Shown piece by piece: positions 14,084-21,551 of a stretch of DNA of 21,551 nt. Within the stretch, counting starts at the first letter, position 1. Every line of letters starts with the position of its first letter. The notes under the pieces were generated by a model that made no database searches, was not told the origin of the DNA, and worked only from the letters and a program-made list of their open reading frames with translations. The position numbers and the translations under genes were made by a program. The DNA is from Candidatus Woesearchaeota archaeon (GTDB lineage: Archaea; Nanobdellota; Nanobdellia; Woesearchaeales; GW2011-AR4). The stretch covers positions 1 to 21,551 of the forward strand of contig JACPMS010000071.1 in NCBI GenBank assembly GCA_016185875.1. Reading direction: 5' to 3'.

Positions 14084-15094
14084 TTATTTGCCCTGCTTTG
14101 ACTCAATGCTTACATACGTTATTTGTGGGGGTTCTTGAATGCTTCCTTTGGACCTTATTGCATCAGTGAATCTGATTATTCTTTTTTGGGGTCCGGCAAT
14201 AGATCCTTTAATCACCAAGTAATTGCTCTTGACATTCCCATAATCTAAAAATCCCCCTTTTACATTGATTTCATCAGCTTTATTTCCAATTTTCAGAACA
14301 TGCTTGTTGAATTCCGTCCTCAGGTGATAACCCATCTTGCCGGCGTGGGCTGTTCTCCACATGACATGCCCCTGCGATTTCCATGGGCCTAGGGACCCTG
14401 GGTTCCTTATGCTTTTCTCTGATTTGTGCTGTCTTAACTGCACACCAAACCTTCTGACAGGTCCTTGAAATCCTTTCCCCGTGGTTAAAGAGTGAATATC
14501 CAACAGTTGTCCTTCACTGAACACCTCATTAATATTTATCTCCTTTCCCAATTTTTCTTTTGCATAAGATAGTTGTTGTTCCTTGCTGCCTCCGATTGCA
14601 ACCTCAAAAATTTCAGGCTTCTTTTTGCCAATGCTTGTTAATCTAGGTTGTGTGCAGCACAATAGTCTCACGAAGTCAAAATTAGTAACTTGTGATGCTT
14701 GTGAATATCCTCTCCCGCCATCCGCCTCTTCTTTGACTTTCTTTTTTGGGATTATAATTTTCCTTTCCAGCTCTTTGTCAAGGGACTCTGCAAACAATTC
14801 AGAAACCAGCTTTGAACCTTGTAGTGTGTTAGTGTAAAATCTTATAGAAGCAGTCTTGAGCGGCGGGCACTCCACGATTGTAACTGGGCAGAAAATCTCT
14901 GTGCCTTTTGTTAAAGAATGAGGACGATTGTCATTAATCAGCAGATGGGTCATGCCCACCTTATAGCCTGCAAACCCCAAAGGCTTTGCTTCTTTGCCGA
15001 TGCCCCAGTTCCTGATTCTTGCATAGCTGTGCCTAGCTCTTACTCTCGGCCAAAACTGCATGCTTCCTGCCCTTGGTTTTCTTGTTCTCGGCAT
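14084..15094 (-). CDS. rpl3: Large-subunit ribosomal protein uL3
   Basis: 336 residues, archaeal length. The N-terminus PRTRKPRAGSMQFWPRVRA is the typical tail that reaches toward the peptidyl-transferase centre. The rest includes KGFQGPVRRFGVQLRQHK, then GPWKSQGHVMWRTAHAGKMGYHLRTEFNK. uL3 initiates 50S assembly. It is the first gene of the long cluster, preceded by a 284-bp region with promoter-like elements. No Shine-Dalgarno is apparent at the ATG. Confidence 0.98.
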   Translation of the reverse strand: MPRTRKPRAGSMQFWPRVRARHSYARIRNWGIGKEAKPLGFAGYKVGMTHLLINDNRPHSLTKGTEIFCPVTIVECPPLKTASIRFYTNTLQGSKLVSELFAESLDKELERKIIIPKKKVKEEADGGRGYSQASQVTNFDFVRLLCCTQPRLTSIGKKKPEIFEVAIGGSKEQQLSYAKEKLGKEININEVFSEGQLLDIHSLTTGKGFQGPVRRFGVQLRQHKSEKSIRNPGSLGPWKSQGHVMWRTAHAGKMGYHLRTEFNKHVLKIGNKADEINVKGGFLDYGNVKSNYLVIKGSIAGPQKRIIRFTDAIRSKGSIQEPPQITYVSIESKQGK

Positions 15095-15173
15095 TAGTCA
15101 ACACTGCCACAGACTGATGTGTCTATGCTCGCTTGTTGCAAAATAAGCCTTTTATTGATAGCCTTGGTAGAAA

Positions 15174-15190
15174 ACAGTTTAGTCAACTGT
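15174..15190. promoter_or_regulatory. Dyad ACAGTT-N5-AACTGT in the uL3 leader
   Basis: A perfect six-base inverted repeat with a five-base spacer, 17 bp in total, the usual size of a dimeric regulator site. It lies downstream of both TATA candidates. It does not match the TACT-N3-AGTA type of TrmB site, so the binding protein, if any, is unknown; a weak RNA hairpin is the alternative. Confidence 0.3.
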
Positions 15191-15324
15191 ACTGGAAAGG
15201 CAGTCTTTTCAGGCTTGTTTATGCTTTGTGTCTAATTGCTTAAACACATATAAAATTGCAGGCTTGAGAAATAGTTGGAGATTTATAAAGGTTGTGGAAA
15301 TCTTTGATTCCCAAATGCCCTGAA

Positions 15325-15339
15325 TATTTAAAATTTCTG
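15325..15339 (-). promoter_or_regulatory. Candidate BRE/TATA promoter of the uL3 cluster
   Basis: The minus strand reads CAGAAATTTTAAATA: a purine-rich BRE (CAGAAAT) directly followed by a TATA box (TTTAAATA), a near-consensus archaeal arrangement. It lies about 40 bases past the TrmB-family gene and would start transcription near 15303. Confidence 0.55.
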
Positions 15340-15378
15340 ATGGTTGTGGGGTTTATGTGGTAAAATTATTTATATATG

Positions 15379-16158
15379 TTAGAAATTAGCCTCTCTCCAA
15401 GCAAACCTTTCCAGCTCTTTGGCTAAAAGTGAATTTACCCATATCCCAACATCATATGTTGGATAAACTTCAGTGTCATCAAGCACCATAAAGATTATTT
15501 CCTTTCCGTCGACAATGCAAAACCTAGCTTTGTTGTCAGTGTGCTTTACTTCTGCAAATTGACTTATTTTATCAGCATATTTTTTTGTTTGGCGGTTTAG
15601 CTGTGTTAGAATTTTGATGTTTATATTTTTGTTTTTTAATCTTTCAAATGACGGTCTTAACTTCTCAACCATCTGGATAAATTCCTCTTGTGTTGCGGAT
15701 ATAAAAATATTTTTCTCAGCTCTCTTCATCATACATGATATATGGCTGTAAATGTTGTCCCTTCCCCTTAGAGCGCTGCTCAAATCTGCGGTTTCAACAA
15801 TCCTAGCGCCTTGGGTGTGCAAATAAACAATCCAATCAATGGGCTTGGTGTTTTTGCGGTTGTTTAGTAATATTATTTCTTTGCTTGCGTTTTTTCGGAT
15901 GTTTTTTTTTGCGTTCTCAACAGCTTTATCAGGAGGGACGGCAATGTATTTTATCGGCTTGCCAAGCTTCATAACTACAAACCCCTTCTTTTTAAGAGAC
16001 TCCAGAACATCGTAGCTTCTTGACCTTGGAACATTAGTTATATCACTTAATTCACCCGCTGTGGACTTGCCCATACTGAGCAACGCCACCCATATTTTAA
16101 CTTCGTAGCTATTCAAACCAAGGTTTTTAAGTTGTTTTTCTGTTTTTAGTGCAAGCAT
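15379..16158 (-). CDS. TrmB-family transcriptional regulator
   Basis: 259 residues. Residues about 10-75 form a winged helix-turn-helix of the TrmB type (LNSYEVKIWVALLSMGKSTAGELSDITNVPRSRSYDVLESLKKKGFV, with the wing GKPIKYIAVPPDKAVE). The C-terminal half (about 120-255) resembles the TrmB effector/PLD-like domain: ISCMMKRAEKNIFISATQEEF, then FERLKNKNINIKILTQ and a final VGIWVNSLLAKELERFAW. TrmB proteins mostly sense sugars or other metabolites; no ligand can be deduced here. It lies between the origin and the ribosomal cluster on the same strand, so read-through could reach uL3, and it may regulate that cluster. The promoter looks leaderless. Confidence 0.88.
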   Translation of the reverse strand: MLALKTEKQLKNLGLNSYEVKIWVALLSMGKSTAGELSDITNVPRSRSYDVLESLKKKGFVVMKLGKPIKYIAVPPDKAVENAKKNIRKNASKEIILLNNRKNTKPIDWIVYLHTQGARIVETADLSSALRGRDNIYSHISCMMKRAEKNIFISATQEEFIQMVEKLRPSFERLKNKNINIKILTQLNRQTKKYADKISQFAEVKHTDNKARFCIVDGKEIIFMVLDDTEVYPTYDVGIWVNSLLAKELERFAWREANF

Positions 16159-16180
16159 TTAATATGGTGTGGGTTTGTTG

Positions 16181-16194
16181 TTTAAAAACGTTTC
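16181..16194 (-). promoter_or_regulatory. Leaderless-type promoter of the TrmB-family gene
   Basis: The minus strand reads GAAACGTTTTTAAA, a BRE-like GAAACG followed by TTTTTAAA. Its centre is about 27 bases from the ATG at 16158, the spacing expected when transcription starts at the start codon. There is no Shine-Dalgarno before this ATG. Confidence 0.55.
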
Positions 16195-16247
16195 TATTTT
16201 TATTATTATTGAGTGGTGAAAGTTTGTGGGTGGGGTGTGTTGGGGTG

Positions 16248-16267
16248 CCCCCCGTTCTTCGTATGGA
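16248..16267 (-). other. Origin recognition box (ORB), left side, inverted
   Basis: The minus strand reads TCCATACGAAGAACGGGGGG: the TCCA part, a GAA/ACG core and a six-base G-string. It agrees less well with the consensus than the right box (the core is rearranged) but has the same overall plan and the opposite orientation. Confidence 0.55.
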
Positions 16268-16270
16268 AAG

Positions 16271-16370
16271 TTGTTTTTGTTTTTATTATTGTATTTTGTA
16301 ACGTTTCCCAAATATTTTTCTATATAGAAAAGAATATAATATAATAATAACAACAACACAACAAACACAA
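16271..16370. other. A+T-rich duplex-unwinding element between the ORBs
   Basis: About 100 bp with very few G or C, including T-runs on the left, ATATAATATAATAATAA near 16334-16350 and CAA repeats to the right. Position between inverted ORBs is where DNA melts first in characterised archaeal origins. It also has a partial ORB core (CGTTTCCC, 16302-16309). Confidence 0.55.
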
Positions 16371-16372
16371 CC

Positions 16373-16391
16373 TCCACAAGAAACGAAGGGG
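16373..16391 (+). other. Origin recognition box (ORB), right side
   Basis: The sequence TCCACAAGAAACGAAGGGG matches the archaeal ORB consensus (TCCAGTGGAAACGAAAGGGG) in the TCCA part, the GAAACGAA core and the G-string, with one A fewer before the G-run. ORBs are bound by Orc1/Cdc6, which is encoded 50 bp downstream. Confidence 0.8.
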
Positions 16392-16404
16392 TAGCACGAA
16401 TAAA

Positions 16405-16419
16405 GAAAACATTTAAATA
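16405..16419 (+). promoter_or_regulatory. Leaderless-type promoter of orc1/cdc6
   Basis: BRE-like GAAAACA is followed by the TATA box TTTAAATA (16412-16419). Its centre is 26-27 bases from the ATG at 16442, so transcription should begin at or next to the start codon. An ORB lies just upstream, so Orc1 could repress its own gene. Confidence 0.7.
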
Positions 16420-16441
16420 CCTTCATTTCGTTTGGAAAATT

Positions 16442-17650
16442 ATGGCAGAAAGGGGGTTGGAAATGTTTTTTGAGGCATTTCTGAAGAAAGAAAGCGTCTT
16501 TTTCGATAAAAGGGCACTTCAATCCTCTTATATTCCAGAAACAATCCTCCACAGGGAAGAACAAACAAAACAAATCGCTAATATCCTTGCCCCAGCTCTC
16601 AAAGGCGACAAACCATCCAATATATTTATCTACGGCAAAACCGGCACAGGAAAAACCCTGACAGCCAAATACACAACACAAAAACTAATCGGAATCGCAG
16701 AAAGGGAAAAGGTTCCTTTAAGGGTTTTGTATATAAACTGCAAGCTTAAGAGAAGCGCCGATACAGAATATCGTCTAATCGCGCAATTAACCACAGAGCT
16801 AGGCAAGCCCGTACCGCCAACTGGTTTGCCAACAGAAGAGATATATAAATTATTTCTAAGAGAACTCAACAAGCAAAACCAAAATTACATCTTGATACTA
16901 GACGAGATAGACCAGCTTGTCAATAAAACAGGTGATAACGTTCTTTACAACCTCACCAGAATAAACGAAGAGCACACAGAATCACAAATATCAATAATAG
17001 GCATATCAAACGACATAATGTTTATTGACAACCTCGATCCAAGGGTGAGGTCATCCCTTTCCGAAGAAGAAATTGTTTTCCCGCCATATAATGCATTGCA
17101 AATTCAGTCTATTCTGAATCAAAGGGCAGAGACAGCATTCAATAGGGATGTTTTAAGCCAGGGGGTTATTGAGAAATGCGCAGCATACGCTGCTAGAGAC
17201 CATGGAGACGCCAGAAGGGCGCTTGAGCTCTTGAGGGTATCTGGAGAAGTGGCAGACCGCAAAAACGCTGGAAAAATCACAATAGGCCACATAGACGAAG
17301 CAGAAGGAAAAATTGACAGGGACAGAATTATAGACATAGTCACAACACAGCCAAAGCAGTACCATCTTGTGCTTTACTCTATTATTTCCCTGCACCCAAA
17401 CAGAAGCAGCAATATATTCACAGGAGAAGTTTATGATATATACAAATCCTTATGCGGCAAAACAAGCACAAGCATACTAACCCAAAGAAGGGTTTCAGAC
17501 ATAATATCGGAATTTGACATGCTCGGCATAGTAAACGCAAAAGTAATCTCGAAAGGAAGGTACGGAAGAACAAGGGACATTTCCCTGGAAATCCCCCCTC
17601 AAACCCTGCCCAGGATTAAAAATATTCTTGAGGAAAGCATCAGAATCTAA
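16442..17650 (+). CDS. cdc6: Replication initiator Orc1/Cdc6
   Basis: 402 residues, the usual length. AAA+ ATPase: Walker A GKTGTGKT (65-72), Walker B LILDEID (151-157), sensor 1 region IIGISNDI, and sensor 2 in HGDARRALELLR. A C-terminal winged helix follows (about 310-395; YHLVLYSIISLHPN, then LTQRRVSDIISEFDMLGIVNAK). It binds ORB sites at the origin and loads the MCM helicase. The start at 16442 agrees with the leaderless promoter; Met8 is an internal alternative. It is followed one base later by the DP1 gene (TAA-C-ATG), so initiator and polymerase are probably co-transcribed. Confidence 0.97.
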   Translation: MAERGLEMFFEAFLKKESVFFDKRALQSSYIPETILHREEQTKQIANILAPALKGDKPSNIFIYGKTGTGKTLTAKYTTQKLIGIAEREKVPLRVLYINCKLKRSADTEYRLIAQLTTELGKPVPPTGLPTEEIYKLFLRELNKQNQNYILILDEIDQLVNKTGDNVLYNLTRINEEHTESQISIIGISNDIMFIDNLDPRVRSSLSEEEIVFPPYNALQIQSILNQRAETAFNRDVLSQGVIEKCAAYAARDHGDARRALELLRVSGEVADRKNAGKITIGHIDEAEGKIDRDRIIDIVTTQPKQYHLVLYSIISLHPNRSSNIFTGEVYDIYKSLCGKTSTSILTQRRVSDIISEFDMLGIVNAKVISKGRYGRTRDISLEIPPQTLPRIKNILEESIRI

Positions 17651-17651
17651 C

Positions 17652-19145
17652 ATGCAGCAAGAACTAACAAAAAAAAAACGTGAAATTGTTGATATATTCC
17701 TAAAGAGCGGGGTTTTGGTGAGTTCTGAGATGTTGAAGGAAATTAATGACGATGAGCAGATTTCTAGAATATTTGAGTTATTGAAATCAAAGCAAATTGA
17801 TGACACATTAATGGCGGATTTTGACCCTAGCAAGCTAATAAAAGAGCCAAAAACACAAAAAACAGAAACAAAAACCACACCAGAACTCAGTGTTAAAGTT
17901 ACCTATTCTTACAGGGAAGAGTCAAAAAAAAGAGACCCCCTGGACTTTGTGGATTATTTCAATAACCGATACAAGGCAATAGAAAAAATACTAAAGCAAA
18001 GGCAAGAATTAAAGAATACAGTATCAATAAATAAAATAATCAGCAAGAGGGAGAAAGAAAACACAGCAATAATCGGCATCGTTAGTGATAAGCAAGTGAC
18101 CAAAAACGGAAACCTGCTGATTCTGCTTGAAGATCCTACAGGACGTAGAAAAGTGTTGGTGAATAAGAATAAGCCTTCATTGTTCAATGACGCAAAGGAC
18201 ATTGTTTTGGATGAAGTCATCGGTGTTGTTGGGGTTAATGTGGACACGCTTGTATTTGCAAACAATATATTCTGGCCAGACACGCCAGCAAACAAGGATC
18301 TAAGGAAGGCAGACGAAGAAAAATACGCTCTGTTCTTATCAGACATGCATGTGGGGTCTTCAAAATTCCTGCCGGATGATTTTGAAAAATTTCTTAAATG
18401 GGTTAATGGGGAAATCGGAAACGAGCAGCAAAAGCGCATATCAAAAAACATAGAGTACATCTTCATCGCAGGCGACCTGGTGGATGGATGTGGGATTTAT
18501 CCAGAGCAGGACAAGGAGCTTATAACAAAAGACATCCACCAGCAATACAAGGAATGTGCAGACCTTCTAAAACAAATACCCCAACACATACCTTTAATTA
18601 TCTGCCCGGGCAATCATGATGCCTTGCGCCTTTCAGAGCCGCAACCTGTATTGTCAAAATATTTTTCAAAGCCGATGTACGAACTCAACAACGCAGTAAT
18701 GGTTTCAAATCCTGCATCAGTCAATATACACTCTTCAGACAGTTTTGCTGGTTTTGATGTCTTAATGTATCATGGATACTCTTTCGATTATTTTGTTGCT
18801 GAAGTTGACTCGCTGAGAAGCCAAGGCGGTTATGACAGGGCAGACCTAATCATGAAATTTTTATTGAAGAGAAGGCACCTGGCGCCATCGCACCTTTCTA
18901 CTCTCCACATACCCGACACAAAAAAAGACCCATTAGTGATTGAGAAAGTTCCAGACTTTTTTCTCAGCGGGCACATTCACAAATCAATCACAGCAAACTA
19001 CAGGAACACAACCTTAATCTGCGGCAGCTGCTGGCAAAGCAAAACCCTCTTCCAGGAGAAAGTAGGGCACAATCCTGAGCCGAGCAGGGTTCCAATTGTG
19101 AACTTGCAGACAAGGGATATAAAAATACTGAAATTTGGGCAATAA
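17652..19145 (+). CDS. polB: DNA polymerase D small subunit DP1 (3'-5' exonuclease)
   Basis: 497 residues from ATG 17652; an in-frame upstream ATG at 17628 would overlap orc1 and is less likely. The N-terminal part is helical, an OB-fold lies near 138-172 (AIIGIVSDKQVTKNGNLLILLEDP), and a calcineurin-like phosphoesterase domain follows. Metal-binding motifs are complete: SDMH (230-233), GDLVD (274-278), GNHD (320-323), H374 in YHGYS, and GHIH (440-443). An active proofreading exonuclease is therefore predicted. DP1 pairs with DP2 to form PolD, the archaeal replicative polymerase. Confidence 0.97.
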   Translation: MQQELTKKKREIVDIFLKSGVLVSSEMLKEINDDEQISRIFELLKSKQIDDTLMADFDPSKLIKEPKTQKTETKTTPELSVKVTYSYREESKKRDPLDFVDYFNNRYKAIEKILKQRQELKNTVSINKIISKREKENTAIIGIVSDKQVTKNGNLLILLEDPTGRRKVLVNKNKPSLFNDAKDIVLDEVIGVVGVNVDTLVFANNIFWPDTPANKDLRKADEEKYALFLSDMHVGSSKFLPDDFEKFLKWVNGEIGNEQQKRISKNIEYIFIAGDLVDGCGIYPEQDKELITKDIHQQYKECADLLKQIPQHIPLIICPGNHDALRLSEPQPVLSKYFSKPMYELNNAVMVSNPASVNIHSSDSFAGFDVLMYHGYSFDYFVAEVDSLRSQGGYDRADLIMKFLLKRRHLAPSHLSTLHIPDTKKDPLVIEKVPDFFLSGHIHKSITANYRNTTLICGSCWQSKTLFQEKVGHNPEPSRVPIVNLQTRDIKILKFGQ

Positions 19146-19146
19146 A

Positions 19147-21551
19147 ATGATGAATGAAGAAAAATATACAAACGACATATTAAAAAAAGTAGATTTTGCA
19201 TATAAAATTGCCAATAATGCAAGGTCAAAAGGCTATGACCCCGAAGACACAGTAAATATACCGCTTGCTAAAAACATGGCAGAGCGCGTTGAAGGGTTAA
19301 TAAGTGTTGTGGTGCCCAAAATTTTAAACAATGGGGTGCCTCAGAGAATTAAGGAACTCGAATCGATTTACGGAAAACTTGACTGGAGAGTGGCTCTTAA
19401 GATTTCACTGGAGACTGCACAGCAGAAATTCTGCAAATTTGAAACGCAAAAAGAAGCAATTGAAGCAGGAATCAGGGTTGGATTGGCTTATCTGACGCTC
19501 GGTGTTGTGGCATCGCCATTGGAGGGTTTTGTAGAATTAAAATTCCGCAAAAGGGCTGATGGCAAGGAATACATTTCTCTTATGTATTCCGGGCCGATAA
19601 GAAGTGCAGGCGGAACAGCAGGGGCATTAAGCGTAATCATAGCAGACTATTTAAGGCAGAGCTTTGGCTTTGGTGTTTACGACCCGTCTGAGAAGGAAAT
19701 AAGGAGGACAGTAACAGAGCTCTATGACTATCACGAGAGAATCACAAATCTTCAATACCTTCCGAGCGAAAAGGAGATAAGGTTTCTTGTCAGCCACCTT
19801 CCAGTGCAAATTGACGGTGATGCGTCTGAGGAAATAGAGGTTTCCAATTACAAGGATACGGAAAGGATAGAAACAAACAGGATAAGGAGCGGGCCATGCC
19901 TGGTTATTGGGGAATGCATTGCGCAAAAAGCTGCCAAGATTTGGCCGCAAATTAAAAAATGGGGTATTGAGTTCAATCTTGAGAACTGGTCATTTTTGCA
20001 GGAATTTGTCCAATTGCAAAAAGAGGCAAAAGCAAAAGAGAAATCTTCGAAAAAAGGAATATTTCCGATTTACACCTATATACAAGACCTTGTGGCAGGC
20101 AGGCCAGTTCTAACGCATCCTTTGGCTGCTGGAGGGCTCAGATTGCGCTATGGCAGATGCAGGACATCTGGGTATTCCGCATCAGCGATACATCCGGCAA
20201 CCATGGTTGTTCTCAACAAATACATAGCAATAGGCACGCAGTTAAAAGTTGAAAGGCCAGGAAAGGCCACGGCAATAACAGCATGTGATTCAATAGAAGG
20301 GCCCGTAGTAAAGCTCAATGATAATAGCGTAATAAAAATTGATAGCGAGCAAAAAGCAAAAGAAGTGTCAGGCAGCATAAAGGAAATCCTTTTTTTAGGC
20401 GATTTACTGATAAGCTATGGTGATTTTTTTAACAGAGCCCATACTTTGGCGCCAGCAGGCTATTGTGAGGAATGGTGGTCTCTTGAGGTTGAAAAAGCGA
20501 TGGTCAACCTTTTTGGCTCTTTGGATTATTATAAACTCTCGCAATTGACAAACATAGATGTTAATTATCTGGAAAGATTAATCAATGGATATTTTTTTGA
20601 AAGGCCGGATGCAATAACAGCCTTAAAGTTGAGTAAAGGCCTTGAAGTACCGATGCATCCATATTACACATTCCACTGGAAAAGCATTTCCAGAGGGGAT
20701 TTTCTTGAGCTGCTTAAGTGGCTTGCTTCTTCAAAAATAGAATTTGATGGTGCTTTAGCCAGCAAGATTATTCTTCCCAAAAATGAGGCATGCAAAAGAA
20801 TATTGGAGTTGATCGGAGCACCGCACTTATTTGTAAATAATGAGTTCACAATAATAGAAAAAGAGGATGCGCAGATTTTGTATGCTATATTAAACCTGGA
20901 TGAAAAGGATTTCTTTGAAAAATATAAGAATTCTGAAATTGAGGATGTCATTGATATGATAAACTCCAGCTCTAGGATAAAACTTAGGGACAAGTCAGGA
21001 ACTTTCATAGGTGCAAGAATGGGGAGGCCGGAGAAAGCAAAAATAAGAAAGCTGGACGGCGACCCAAATACGTTGTTTCCTGTCGGGAAAGAAGGAGGCA
21101 AGCTTAGGTCGTTTCAAAGCGCGCTGGAAATTGGGAGTATAGGGGCGGAATTTCCAATAAACTATTGCGATAAATGCCAAAAAGAGACAGTATTCGGCGT
21201 ATGCGAGCGATGCGACGCAAAAACAAGAAAAATGGGTTATTGCAGCTCATGCGGCTTGATAGAGTTAAACGATCGTTCAAAGTGCAGGCATGGCGAGCTT
21301 GCGCAATATAAAACACAAAGGCTGGACATAAATCATTATTTCAAGGAGGTATTGAAAAAACTGAATATGCAGCAATATCCGGACTTGATAAAAGGGGTAA
21401 GGGGAACTTCCAGCAAAAACCATATGCCGGAACACTTTGCAAAGGGAATTCTAAGGGCAAAATATGGTGTGCAAGTCAACAGAGACGGCACCATAAGATA
21501 TGACATGACGCAATTGCCGATAACACACTTCAAGCCTAAAGAGATAGGAAC
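19147..21551 (+). CDS. polC: DNA polymerase D large subunit DP2 (3' end beyond the window)
   Basis: The frame is open from ATG 19147 (a second ATG follows at 19150) to the window edge, about 801 codons of a protein usually of about 1100-1300. The N-terminus (LKKVDFAYKIANNARSKGYDPEDTVNIPLAKNMAERVEGL) and the conserved core YSGPIRSAGGTAGALSVIIADYLRQ, then LPVQIDGDASEEIEVSNYKD and RIRSGPCLVIGECIAQKA, identify DP2. Further signatures are PVLTHPLAAGGLRLRYGRCRTSGYSASAIHPATM and FIGARMGRPEKAK. A zinc-finger cluster with CDKC, CERC and CSSC lies near residues 674-720. The catalytic aspartates are expected further on, outside the window. No intein is seen so far. Joined to DP1 by TAA-A-ATG. Confidence 0.97.
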   Translation, partial: MMNEEKYTNDILKKVDFAYKIANNARSKGYDPEDTVNIPLAKNMAERVEGLISVVVPKILNNGVPQRIKELESIYGKLDWRVALKISLETAQQKFCKFETQKEAIEAGIRVGLAYLTLGVVASPLEGFVELKFRKRADGKEYISLMYSGPIRSAGGTAGALSVIIADYLRQSFGFGVYDPSEKEIRRTVTELYDYHERITNLQYLPSEKEIRFLVSHLPVQIDGDASEEIEVSNYKDTERIETNRIRSGPCLVIGECIAQKAAKIWPQIKKWGIEFNLENWSFLQEFVQLQKEAKAKEKSSKKGIFPIYTYIQDLVAGRPVLTHPLAAGGLRLRYGRCRTSGYSASAIHPATMVVLNKYIAIGTQLKVERPGKATAITACDSIEGPVVKLNDNSVIKIDSEQKAKEVSGSIKEILFLGDLLISYGDFFNRAHTLAPAGYCEEWWSLEVEKAMVNLFGSLDYYKLSQLTNIDVNYLERLINGYFFERPDAITALKLSKGLEVPMHPYYTFHWKSISRGDFLELLKWLASSKIEFDGALASKIILPKNEACKRILELIGAPHLFVNNEFTIIEKEDAQILYAILNLDEKDFFEKYKNSEIEDVIDMINSSSRIKLRDKSGTFIGARMGRPEKAKIRKLDGDPNTLFPVGKEGGKLRSFQSALEIGSIGAEFPINYCDKCQKETVFGVCERCDAKTRKMGYCSSCGLIELNDRSKCRHGELAQYKTQRLDINHYFKEVLKKLNMQQYPDLIKGVRGTSSKNHMPEHFAKGILRAKYGVQVNRDGTIRYDMTQLPITHFKPKEIG

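Larger units (their letters stand above)
15095..15378 (-). promoter_or_regulatory. Upstream/leader region of the ribosomal protein cluster
   Basis: No gene or tRNA was found in this stretch. It holds at least two minus-strand TATA-like elements. The stronger is at 15325-15339; another (AATTTTATATG) is at 15247-15257. It also holds a perfect six-base dyad (15174-15190) and the eight-base direct repeat CAGGCTTG at 15210-15217 and 15259-15266. If the upstream promoter is the one used, the uL3 message has a leader of about 200 bases, long for an archaeon. Confidence 0.6.
16159..16441. other. oriC: Probable chromosomal replication origin (oriC)
   Basis: A 283-bp gap between divergent genes, directly upstream of orc1/cdc6. 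Two ORB-like boxes in opposite orientation (16248-16267 minus, 16373-16391 plus) flank about 100 bp of strongly A+T-rich DNA (16271-16370), a likely duplex-unwinding element. G-runs lie on the outer side of each box, and the left flank has further G-runs (16228-16245). Further partial cores with GAAACG occur at 16301-16307 and 16189-16194 (minus strand). Genes on both sides point away from it. This is the standard plan of archaeal origins; function is inferred. Confidence 0.8.

Noticed and set aside
16228..16253. G-runs that could form a G-quadruplex.
   Set aside because: Only three runs of three or more G are present on the strand before the sequence switches to a C-run, so a regular intramolecular quadruplex is not supported.
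16159..16377. A 72-codon minus-strand frame in the trmB-orc1 gap.
   Set aside because: It is low-complexity sequence read through the origin region, with a start and composition unlike any neighbour; the ORB-like boxes and A+T-rich core explain the sequence better.
17628..17651. An upstream DP1 start at 17628.
   Set aside because: It lies inside orc1, and the next in-frame ATG sits one base after the orc1 stop, a junction type repeated in this window.
19147..21551. A possible intein in DP2, which is a known intein host.
   Set aside because: Family motifs run without interruption through the visible 801 codons; common insertion sites may lie beyond the window.

Overview
The window looks like chromosomal DNA of an archaeon, most likely a small-genome DPANN-type lineage (Woesearchaeota/Pacearchaeota-like; the lineage is inferred from gene style and low G+C, not demonstrated). 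Archaeal identity rests on archaeal/eukaryotic-type ribosomal proteins (eS4, eL19, eL32), the initiation factor aIF1, an Orc1/Cdc6 initiator, both subunits of the D-family DNA polymerase, a TrmB-family regulator and TATA/BRE-type promoters.

Layout. (1) 61-543 (+): a PD-(D/E)XK nuclease-like protein, convergent with and directly abutting the end of the long minus-strand cluster. (2) 544-15094 (-): the fused S10/spc-type ribosomal protein cluster. In transcription order: uL3, uL4, uL23, uL2, uS19, uL22, uS3, uL29, aIF1, uS17, uL14, uL24, eS4, uL5, uS14, uS8, uL6, eL32, eL19, uL18, uS5, uL30, uL15, SecY and a DUF106 (EMC3/YidC-like) membrane protein. The genes are packed with 4-nt ATGA overlaps, 29-32-nt overlaps, or a one-base TAA-N-ATG junction. 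(3) 15095-15378: promoter and leader region of the cluster. (4) 15379-16158 (-): TrmB-family regulator. (5) 16159-16441: a probable replication origin, with two ORB-like boxes in inverted orientation flanking an A+T-rich stretch. It also carries two outward promoters that look leaderless. (6) 16442-21551 (+): orc1/cdc6, DNA polymerase D small subunit (DP1) and large subunit (DP2, cut by the window end).

The genes divide into making protein and exporting it (ribosome, aIF1, SecY, DUF106 insertase) on the left, and starting and performing DNA replication on the right. Both blocks are transcribed away from the putative origin, hence co-directionally with the forks it would launch.

The most unusual features are the origin, a duplicated secY 3' end that creates a 38-codon reading frame between secY and DUF106, and several short perfect inverted repeats with three-base loops. 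The gene usually found between aIF1 and uS17 (RNase P subunit Rpp29) is absent here. No CRISPR array, tRNA, rRNA, insertion sequence or intein was seen.
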